Assembly (NCBI GenBank): GCA_947374705.1
Contig: CANCDA010000159.1
Span: 1-5,694, forward strand
Length of the DNA stretch: 5,694 bases
Source of the DNA: Comamonadaceae bacterium
GTDB taxonomy: Bacteria; Pseudomonadota; Gammaproteobacteria; Burkholderiales; Burkholderiaceae_C
Direction of reading: 5' to 3'
Each line of letters begins with the position of its first letter. The first letter of the stretch is position 1. A program made the translations under genes and the position numbers. The notes beneath the pieces are model-generated. The model had not been told where the DNA came from, made no database searches, and saw only the letters and a program-made list of their open reading frames with translations. Below are positions 1 to 4,453 of this stretch, in pieces.

Positions 1-105
1 TCCACCGTGCCCAAAATGAACCGTGCGGAGGCAGCCGCCTACATCAGCACGGAGATTGCACGTTGGCGCGAGGTGGTGAAGGTGTCTAACGCTAAGTTGG
101 ATTGA
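1..105 (+). CDS. Bug-family (tripartite tricarboxylate transporter) solute-binding protein, C-terminal fragment
   Basis: The first frame is open from the window edge to a TGA at 103-105 and encodes 34 residues. The end, AAAYISTEIARWREVVKVSN followed by AKLD, matches the typical C-terminus of Bug receptors, which finish with an 'Y/FI..E...W..V(V/I)K...' helix and a short tail. Known role of the family: periplasmic binding of carboxylates and similar small acids, delivered to TctA/TctB-type permeases or used for sensing. Only about a tenth of a normal protein of about 320 residues is visible, so the substrate cannot be inferred. It converges on pmbA with a 12-base gap, leaving no room for a dedicated terminator hairpin between the two stops. 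The family call rests on the short C-terminal pattern alone. Confidence 0.72.
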   Translation, partial: STVPKMNRAEAAAYISTEIARWREVVKVSNAKLD

Positions 106-117
106 CGCGAAAGCAGC

Positions 118-1542
118 TCAACTCCCCGCCACCTTCATCCGATTCACCAGAATCGACCCCACCGTTTTCGCGCCATAGTTGTAGGTATCCGCCCCCACGG
201 CCTGGATGCCTTTGAGCATGTCTTTCATGTTGCCCGCGATGGTGATCTCGTGCACCGGAAAAGCGATGCGGCCCTTCTCGACCCAAAAGCCGCTGGCCCC
301 GCGTGAGTAGTCACCCGTCACGTAGTTCACGCCGCTGCCCATCAGCTCGGTGACGAACAGGCCGGTGCCCAGTTTTTGCAGCATCGTATCCAGATCGTCC
401 CCTGCACGGGTCAGGCGCGAAGTGAGCGTGAGGTTGTGCGAACCACCCGCATTGCCCGTGGTTTTCATGCCCAGTTTGCGGGCCGAATAGGTGCTTAAAA
501 AATAACCTTGCACACGCCCGGCCTCGATGACCGAGCGGGCCTTGACCTGCACGCCTTCATCGTCAAACGGCGAACTGCCTTTGCCGCGTTTGATGAAGGG
601 GTCTTCTCGTACGTCGATGTGTTTGGGCAGTACCTGTTTGCCCAATGAATCCAGCAAAAACGTGCTCTTGCGGTACATCGCACCGCCACTCAACGCTTGC
701 ACCAGCGCGCCCAGGAGGCCCGCAGCCAGGGGCGACTCAAACAGCACCGGGCATTGGGTAGTGGGGATCTTGCGGGCGTGCAGGCGACTCAAGGCGCGCT
801 CGGCGGCGTAGCGACCCACCGCCACGGGCGAGGCCAGATCGTCCGGGTGGCGCATGGAGCTGTACCAGGCGTCACGCTGCATATCCTCGCCCCGGCCGGC
901 AATGGGCGAGACCGAGATGGAGTGGCGCGAGCTGGCGTAGCCGCCGCGAAAGCCGTGGGTGTGCGCGCTGAAAAAATGCGACTGCTGGGCCGACACCGCC
1001 GCGCCCTCGCTGTTGGTGATGCGTTTGTCCGTCTTCAACGCGGCGCTCTCGCACACCAGCGCGAGTTGCGCAGCCTGCTCGCTGGTGATGGCCCAGGGGT
1101 AGAACAAATCCAAATCCGGCAGGGCTTGTGTGGGCGGCACGACGTCTTCGATGTCGGGCAAACCCGCCATTGGGTCTTCCGCCGTGAAACGGGCAATGTC
1201 GTAGGCTGCTTGCACGGTCTGGTGAATGGCCGCTTTAGAGAAGTCCGACGTGCTGGCGTTGCCCCGGCGGTTGCCCAAGTACACCGTCACACCCAGCGAC
1301 TTGTCGCGGTTGCGCTCCACGTTCTCCAGCTCGCCCTTGCGCACGGACACGCTCAGGCCACAGCCCTCAGAGGCCTCGGCCCCAGCGTTGCTAGCACCCA
1401 GTTTTTTGGCATGCGCCAAGGCGGTGTCCACCAGTTCCTCAAAGTAGGGGCGGCTGTAGCTGAAGCCGCTGTCAGCGGGAGGAATGACACTTGGGGTGAC
1501 ACGTGGGGTGGCGTTTGGAGCGCGAGGGAGAAGTTTTTTCAC
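118..1542 (-). CDS. pmbA: Metalloprotease subunit PmbA/TldE
   Basis: This is the TldE/PmbA half of the TldD-TldE heterodimeric protease. The family is known from microcin B17 leader removal and CcdA antitoxin turnover in E. coli; TldD carries the HExxxH zinc site and TldE lacks it. No HExxxH is seen here, as expected. Blocks shared with E. coli PmbA include LGVTVYLGNRRGNASTSDFS near the N-terminus, DKRITNSEG, YRKSTFLLDSLGKQ, TSPFD-like SSPFDDEGV, GTGLFVTELMGSGV, GDYSRGASGFWVE (about residue 410) and HEITIAGNMKDML (about 431). Stop is TGA at 118-120. The start is uncertain: GTG at 1542 gives 474 aa and a 61-base gap to darP, and the conserved domain begins only about 30 residues later. ATG at 1605 (495 aa) or TTG at 1620 (500 aa) would overlap the darP start. 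None has a good ribosome binding site. No tldD is in the window; it is usually unlinked. Confidence 0.95.
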   Translation of the reverse strand: MKKLLPRAPNATPRVTPSVIPPADSGFSYSRPYFEELVDTALAHAKKLGASNAGAEASEGCGLSVSVRKGELENVERNRDKSLGVTVYLGNRRGNASTSDFSKAAIHQTVQAAYDIARFTAEDPMAGLPDIEDVVPPTQALPDLDLFYPWAITSEQAAQLALVCESAALKTDKRITNSEGAAVSAQQSHFFSAHTHGFRGGYASSRHSISVSPIAGRGEDMQRDAWYSSMRHPDDLASPVAVGRYAAERALSRLHARKIPTTQCPVLFESPLAAGLLGALVQALSGGAMYRKSTFLLDSLGKQVLPKHIDVREDPFIKRGKGSSPFDDEGVQVKARSVIEAGRVQGYFLSTYSARKLGMKTTGNAGGSHNLTLTSRLTRAGDDLDTMLQKLGTGLFVTELMGSGVNYVTGDYSRGASGFWVEKGRIAFPVHEITIAGNMKDMLKGIQAVGADTYNYGAKTVGSILVNRMKVAGS

Positions 1543-1551
1543 ATCGGGAGC

Positions 1552-1558
1552 TATGATA
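1552..1558. promoter_or_regulatory. Possible shared -10 region of the divergent pmbA/darP promoters
   Basis: In the short gap between pmbA and darP the sequence TATGATA reads as a -10-like TATGAT on the + strand (toward darP, about 47 bases before its ATG) and as TATCAT on the - strand (toward pmbA). No convincing -35 lies 16-18 bases upstream in either direction. If the - strand version is used, transcription would begin only a few bases before the GTG at 1542, which would favour a nearly leaderless pmbA message or an upstream promoter inside darP. This is pattern-based and weak. Confidence 0.3.
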
Positions 1559-1603
1559 CTTGCCCGAGCGACACACCACGTGCCGCCACTCTGATCCCCC
1601 ACC

Positions 1604-2266
1604 ATGTCACGCAAACCCAAAAAAGGCTATTTCGTCAAAGGCCAGTTCGTTGCCGAAGGCAGCGAGCTTGACCTTGAGCTCAAACGCGAGCTCAAAGGCG
1701 ATAACGAAATCAGCCGCACCGACCTCAAACGCGAAAGCACCGAGCTGCAAAAACTCGGTGAAGAGCTGATGTCCCTGCGCGCCGATTTGATGGCGCGCCT
1801 GGACTTGTCCGACAAGCTGAAGGACGCGCTGGTGGACGCCAAACGCATCACCAACTTCGAGGGCAAGCGCCGCCAAATGCAGTTCGTCGGCAAACTCATG
1901 CGCCTGCTAACGCCCGAACAGCTCGATGCGGTACGCGCCGCCCTGGAAGAGCAACGCGCCCCTTCCGCCCGTGAGACCTTGGCGCTGCACTTGACCGAGC
2001 AATGGCGCGACCGGCTGATTGCCGACGAAGACGCCGTCGGCCAGTGGATCACCCAATACCCGCAAACCGACTCACAGCAACTGCGTGCCCTGGTGCGTCA
2101 GGCCCGCAAAGACGCCAAGCCGCACGACCAGGACGCCGAATCCAAAGGTCTGGCCCCGCGCCATGGCCGCGCTTACCGGGAGATTTTTCTGCTGGTGCGC
2201 GGGCAGCTCTCGGGCGGTGTGGATGTGCCGGAGAACGACGCGTCTGCGGGAAGTTACGCGCCCTGA
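1604..2266 (+). CDS. darP: Ribosome maturation factor DarP (YjgA, DUF615)
   Basis: A 220-residue protein of the YjgA/DUF615 family, renamed DarP (dual-action ribosome maturation protein). It associates with pre-50S particles in the cytoplasm and helps late large-subunit assembly. The N-terminus MSRKPKKGYFVKGQFVAEGS is the usual beta-proteobacterial form and fixes the ATG start at 1604. The family core is visible: SRTDLKRES-ELQKLGEEL (38-55), RITNFEGKRRQMQFVGKLMR (81-100), LHLTEQWRDRLIAD (129-141) and QQLRALVRQARKDAK (158-172). A basic/aromatic tail APRHGRAYREIFLLVR (184-199) is common in beta-proteobacterial members. E. coli YjgA is about 183 residues, so this one is longer mainly at the C-terminus. 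It is divergent from pmbA; pmbA and yjgA are also neighbours in E. coli. Its last 13 bases overlap, antisense, the open frame of the antitoxin relic downstream, so the far C-terminal residues may have been altered by that junction. Confidence 0.95.
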   Translation: MSRKPKKGYFVKGQFVAEGSELDLELKRELKGDNEISRTDLKRESTELQKLGEELMSLRADLMARLDLSDKLKDALVDAKRITNFEGKRRQMQFVGKLMRLLTPEQLDAVRAALEEQRAPSARETLALHLTEQWRDRLIADEDAVGQWITQYPQTDSQQLRALVRQARKDAKPHDQDAESKGLAPRHGRAYREIFLLVRGQLSGGVDVPENDASAGSYAP

Positions 2267-2388
2267 GGTGTGGTCATGAGCTTGCGCAGGGCGGCAGTCG
2301 GCTGGGGTGGTTTTTCGCAGGTGGCGGCAAAGGCCTCAAACGCAGCTTTCGACAGTGTCAAGCTCGACACCGTGGAACCGGATAGTGC
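2254..2388 (-). pseudogene. Decayed DUF1778 (TacA-like) antitoxin fragment
   Basis: On the - strand an open frame of 44 codons, with no ATG start, runs between a TGA at 2389-2391 and a TAA at 2254-2256. Its core, LSKAAFEAFAATCEKPPQPT then AALRKLM, is nearly the C-terminus of the intact antitoxin at 3757-4023 (LSQTAFEAFVATCEKPPKPT then AALRKLM). At DNA level, 2275-2355 and 3769-3849 agree at 73 of 81 bases. Further upstream GSTVS (around 2365-2379) also aligns, but 57 bases (19 codons) present in the intact gene are missing in between, so the second RHH helix is gone and the frame is kept. The beta strand and first helix are absent: homology stops at about 2388, six bases from the stop of the lipoprotein gene. 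The last codons, TTPQGA, come from non-homologous sequence at the end of darP. No toxin gene follows. It is most likely a dead copy left by duplication or insertion. Confidence 0.85.
2275..2355. repeat. Direct repeat, copy A (antitoxin 3' end)
   Basis: This 81-base block matches 3769-3849 in the same orientation with 8 substitutions and no gap, counted by hand. Both copies are the 3' end of a DUF1778 antitoxin gene on the - strand. A second short block (2365-2379 against 3916-3930, 13 of 15) follows after a 57-base length difference. The pair brackets the solute-binding lipoprotein gene and the toxin gene. Confidence 0.9.
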
Positions 2389-2393
2389 TCACC

Positions 2394-3179
2394 CTACTTC
2401 ACAGCCGCAAGCCCCTTCACGCCATGCCGCTCGATGGAGCGCGCCACAAACCCGGAAGCGATCATCTCCTCGACAAACGTTTTCAAATACTGCGCCGCCG
2501 CAAGCCGCGCGCGAGGGGTGGAGAAACCGTGGTTCACCGTCATGAACCGGCCTTCGATCAATCGTGCATCGGGCATCTTGTCGATAGCGTCGAGCAACAT
2601 CGGCTTCAAACCCGCAAGGGCGTCCGCGCGCCGCTCATTGAACAGATCGAAGGACGCTTGGATGCCCTTGGTGCGCGTGAGCGTAGCGTTGCGCAGCGTT
2701 TGTGTCAGGTAAAGCTCGTAGCCCGCCTTTTCCGGCGCGGAAATGCGCACGCCTGAAGCATCGACCTGCGCAACGGATTTGAGCGCCGAATCCTTGTGCA
2801 CCATGTAGGTCGCCTCGATCTCGGTTATGGCGGGAGAAAACGTGATCGTTTGCGCGCGCGCCTGTGCGATGGCCAGGATCGCGACATCCCAAGTGCCCTT
2901 GTCCACCGCATCCGCCACTTCGCCCGGCGAGACGTGGACCACCAGCTCCAAGGGCACGCCGAGTCGCGACGCCAACTCACGCATCAGATCCACGCTCACC
3001 CCGCGCAGTTCGCCGGTCACCGCGTCCTTGGTCGTGAACAAGGTATTTTCCAGATTCATACCGGCGCGAAGTTTGCCCGTGGGTGCCAGCTCAGCGCGTG
3101 CTGCATCGGGCACAGCCGACGGTGTGGCGCAACCCGCGATAACGACCGCAGCCAATGCCATCGACAATGATTTCAGCAT
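2394..3179 (-). CDS. Orphan family-3 solute-binding lipoprotein
   Basis: A 261-residue periplasmic binding protein of the SBP_bac_3 (polar amino acid type) family. The N-terminus is a lipoprotein signal: MLKS, a hydrophobic stretch at 7-15 and lipobox IAGC at 14-17, so Cys17 should be lipidated and membrane-anchored. Then come the lobe-1 start GKLRAGMNLENTLF (35-48), the family motif GELRGVSVDLMRELASRLGV (56-75), the WDVAILAI strand (97-104), FSPAITEIEATYMV (114-127), VRISAPEKAGYELYLTQTL (144-162) with the hinge crossing, and the FVEEMIASGFV C-terminal helix (235-245). ATG at 3179 is preceded by AAGGAG at 3185-3190 with a 5-base spacer, which settles the start. No permease or ATPase gene adjoins, so it either serves a transporter encoded elsewhere or acts in sensing. 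The ligand cannot be read from sequence. The gene sits between two copies of antitoxin DNA, and its stop is six bases from the relic copy. Confidence 0.88.
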   Translation of the reverse strand: MLKSLSMALAAVVIAGCATPSAVPDAARAELAPTGKLRAGMNLENTLFTTKDAVTGELRGVSVDLMRELASRLGVPLELVVHVSPGEVADAVDKGTWDVAILAIAQARAQTITFSPAITEIEATYMVHKDSALKSVAQVDASGVRISAPEKAGYELYLTQTLRNATLTRTKGIQASFDLFNERRADALAGLKPMLLDAIDKMPDARLIEGRFMTVNHGFSTPRARLAAAQYLKTFVEEMIASGFVARSIERHGVKGLAAVK

Positions 3180-3184
3180 GCCAT

Positions 3185-3190
3185 CTCCTT
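3185..3190 (-). promoter_or_regulatory. Strong Shine-Dalgarno of the lipoprotein gene
   Basis: AAGGAG on the - strand, five bases from the ATG at 3179, is the best ribosome binding site in the window. It contrasts with the neighbouring genes, most of which rely on weak sites or translational coupling, and it indicates the lipoprotein is translated independently of the tacAT operon upstream. Confidence 0.75.
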
Positions 3191-3241
3191 CAAGGTTAGA
3201 ACGATTGCGAAATTGCGTCCGCTCAATATGCCAGTGTAAGG

Positions 3242-3260
3242 TTTCGTGAGGCCCACGAAA
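3242..3260. other. Hairpin between tacT and the lipoprotein gene
   Basis: TTTCGTG (3242-3248) and CACGAAA (3254-3260) form a perfect 7-bp stem with a 5-base loop AGGCC. It lies just past the tacT stop (3266-3268) and about 60 bases ahead of the lipoprotein ATG on the same strand. No run of T follows the stem in the direction of transcription, so it is not a classical intrinsic terminator. It could be a weak terminator, an mRNA end stabiliser or a regulator site for the lipoprotein gene. Confidence 0.45.
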
Positions 3261-3265
3261 GCCGA

Positions 3266-3757
3266 TTAGCGTACGGCCTTGAGTGTCGCTATGGGTAAAT
3301 ACAAGCTTAGCGGCTCATCCAAAGTCGCGGCGAAACCCAGCGCCGTGTAAAACGCTTTGGCTTGCTCGTGCTTGGCATCGACGGTGACGGCGTACAAGCC
3401 GACTTGCTGCGAAAACTCCAGTGACAGTTGCAACGCGAAAGCCATGAGCTGTTGCCCAACGCCTTGACCCTGCGCTGCACGGTCAACGGCCAAGCAGCCT
3501 ATGCGCAAAACTGGTGCGGGGTAGCGCGGAAGCTTGAGCTCGTTTGGCAACTGGGTGGCTTCTACCTGGCCCACGCTGAGGGTGACAAATCCAATGACCT
3601 GCACGCCGTCTGCGGCCAGTGCGACGTAGGTTTTGCCATAGCCTTTGCGCGCCAGTTGACCGGATTGGCGTTGCAGAAAATCATTCAACGCGCCGTCACC
3701 GCAGTCAAAGCCGCTGCGCACATGATGGGCGGCGAGCAGCGCAATAGGCGTGGGCAT
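3266..3757 (-). CDS. GNAT acetyltransferase toxin, TacT-like
   Basis: A 163-residue GNAT protein of the kind paired with DUF1778 antitoxins (TacT, AtaT and ItaT relatives; Salmonella TacT is of similar length). Family members acetylate the amino group of aminoacyl-tRNAs with acetyl-CoA, blocking translation. Visible features are the N-terminal FDCGDGALNDFLQR (17-30), typical of these toxins; RIGCLAVDRAAQGQGVGQQL (85-104), the acetyl-CoA pyrophosphate-binding loop Q-G-Q-G-V-G with its preceding strand; and AKAFYTALGF (133-142) with Tyr137 at the position of the catalytic tyrosine. The frame is full length with no disruption, so it looks active. Its ATG (3755-3757) overlaps the antitoxin TAA by one base (TAATG) and there is no separate ribosome binding site, so translation is probably coupled to the antitoxin. 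Which tRNA is targeted cannot be told. Confidence 0.92.
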   Translation of the reverse strand: MPTPIALLAAHHVRSGFDCGDGALNDFLQRQSGQLARKGYGKTYVALAADGVQVIGFVTLSVGQVEATQLPNELKLPRYPAPVLRIGCLAVDRAAQGQGVGQQLMAFALQLSLEFSQQVGLYAVTVDAKHEQAKAFYTALGFAATLDEPLSLYLPIATLKAVR

Positions 3758-4023
3758 TAGCGCAAGGCCATGAGCTTACGCAGGGCGGCAGTCGGCTTGG
3801 GCGGTTTTTCGCAGGTGGCGACAAAGGCTTCAAACGCGGTTTGCGACAGCACTAGGGCGTCGCTGCTGGCCACAATTCGGCGAGCGGCCTCGTAGGTGTT
3901 TTGCAACATAAAGCCCGACACGGTGGAGCCCATGATGGCTGCCGCACGCTCGATGAGGGCTTTGGCTTCGGGGCTAGTGCGCAGATTGATGCGGACTGAT
4001 TCGGTGTGGGCAGTGGCGGGCAT
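3757..4023 (-). CDS. DUF1778 ribbon-helix-helix antitoxin, TacA-like
   Basis: An 88-residue antitoxin. The N-terminal ribbon-helix-helix DNA-binding domain is SVRINLR (strand, 9-15), SPEAKALIERAAAIMG (helix, 17-32) and STVSGFMLQNTYEAARRIVA (second helix, 33-52). The C-terminal segment, with LSQTAFEAFVATCEKPPKP (59-77) and TAALRKLM (78-85), is the region that in TacA-type proteins wraps and neutralises the toxin. ATG at 4023 is chosen over the upstream TTG at 4068: it has GGAG (4031-4034) seven bases before it and gives the normal family length. It is first in the operon, with tacT overlapping its stop. Autoregulation is likely: a palindrome covers the probable -10 just upstream. A truncated second copy lies at 2254-2388. 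Confidence 0.92.
   Translation of the reverse strand: MPATAHTESVRINLRTSPEAKALIERAAAIMGSTVSGFMLQNTYEAARRIVASSDALVLSQTAFEAFVATCEKPPKPTAALRKLMALR
3769..3849. repeat. Direct repeat, copy B (within intact antitoxin)
   Basis: This is the partner of the block at 2275-2355: 73 of 81 bases are identical, same orientation. Relative to the relic, three of the eight changes are clearly silent in the antitoxin frame and the others change residues (Q/K, T/A, V/A, K/Q). The copies have therefore diverged for some time rather than arising recently. Confidence 0.9.
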
Positions 4024-4044
4024 GGGGTGGCTCCAGTGGAGTTT

Positions 4045-4061
4045 AAATTGTACGTCAATTT
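4045..4061. promoter_or_regulatory. Palindromic operator overlapping the tacAT promoter
   Basis: AAATTG (4045-4050) and CAATTT (4056-4061) are perfect 6-bp inverted arms around TACGT. On the - strand the site contains TACAAT (4052 to 4047), a five-of-six match to the -10 consensus. It would start transcription near 4040 and leave a leader of about 17 bases holding the GGAG site before the antitoxin ATG at 4023. The -35 is poor (CTCGTT at about 4070-4075). RHH antitoxins of this family bind short palindromes in their own promoters, so this is the natural autoregulation site. The arms are seen; the function is inferred. Confidence 0.6.
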
Positions 4062-4089
4062 GGCTCAAAAACGAGAGGCCACCAGCGCA

Positions 4090-4226
4090 GGGACCGCACC
4101 CAGCTCGCAGCCCAAAGTCTCATGATGCGCGGCGACTTCAGCAATTTGTCTGAGCGAAAACTGATGGAGTGCCTGATTCGACCGGGCTACAACATTGAGA
4201 TCAAAGTGGGTGCGGAAAAATCTACC
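4090..4226 (+). pseudogene. Frameshifted relic of an XRE/HigA-like antitoxin
   Basis: Translation on the + strand gives QPKVS (4108-4121) in one frame, then MMRGDFSNLSERKLMECL (4122-4175) and IRPGYNIEIKV (4176-4208) in another. Together these match the recognition-helix and C-terminal part of HigA-type helix-turn-helix antitoxins, whose usual pattern is 'QP.VS.L.RG.F..(F/L)S..(R/K)LM..L...G.(D/N)(V/I)EI.V'. The frame changes at about 4119-4122, and the first helices of the HTH are not recognisable upstream. The frame continues open to about 4346, but after GAEKS the sequence no longer resembles the family. No RelE/HigB-like toxin is beside it: upstream is the tacA promoter. An ATG-started product of 74 residues (4122-4346) could be made but would lack most of the DNA-binding fold. 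Family recognition is by eye. Confidence 0.68.
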
Positions 4227-4453
4227 AGACTACGAAACTGGAGCCAGTTGACACGTGGCGAGACAAGCACATCGACAAAGACCAATGCTAAAAACTCAAC
4301 AAAAATTCATGCTTTCGTCCCTTCTTGCACGCGCCATACAGCCTAATTTTTAGTAACTGATTTTGAGCTTTCGGACGATTTTCCGCATGGCATGAATTTT
4401 CAAGTCCAACAGGGATATGCCTGAGTTTGCAGCCTGTCGCCGATACCATTCCC
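4227..4453. other. AT-richer non-coding stretch between the XRE relic and otnC
   Basis: No gene is recognised on either strand. Base composition is visibly richer in A and T than the flanking genes, typical of acquired or decaying DNA. The only organised element seen is the inverted repeat at 4302-4400. A 12-codon frame on the - strand starts inside it with MRKIVRKLKISY, but nothing supports its expression. No poly-T-flanked terminator hairpin was found after the otnC stop. Confidence 0.5.
4302..4400. repeat. Long-range inverted repeat, 11-bp perfect arms
   Basis: AAAATTCATGC (4302-4312) is the exact reverse complement of GCATGAATTTT (4390-4400). Just inside, TCGTCC (4315-4320) pairs with GGACGA (4373-4378), leaving a 2-base and an 11-base bulge and an inner loop of about 52 bases. 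It lies downstream of otnC on the - strand. It may be a folded 3' untranslated element or the ends of a small non-autonomous insertion; no target duplication was recognised. Confidence 0.5.

Noticed and set aside
106..117. Terminator between the Bug receptor gene and pmbA
   Set aside because: Only 12 bases separate the two convergent stops and no hairpin is seen there.
697..1671. Long open frame on the + strand (324 codons) opposite pmbA
   Set aside because: It is antisense to an unmistakable PmbA, has His/Arg/Gly/Ala-rich low-meaning sequence and shows no family resemblance: a high-GC shadow.
4024..4068. TTG start at 4068 for the antitoxin
   Set aside because: ATG 4023 has GGAG at a proper distance and yields the usual 88-residue length; the extra residues would be encoded across the operator/promoter.
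4122..4346. Independent 74-residue + strand gene
   Set aside because: Only its first 30 or so residues resemble a protein family (HigA-type antitoxin), the upstream half is in another frame, and the tail is Thr/Lys/Ser-rich without resemblance; it is better read as a relic.
4294..4410. Possible integron attC site (ACTCAAC at 4294-4300 and GTCCAAC at 4404-4410 around an inverted repeat)
   Set aside because: Both heptamers are in the same orientation, whereas an attC site needs RYYYAAC paired with GTTRRRY. No integrase or cassette structure is present.
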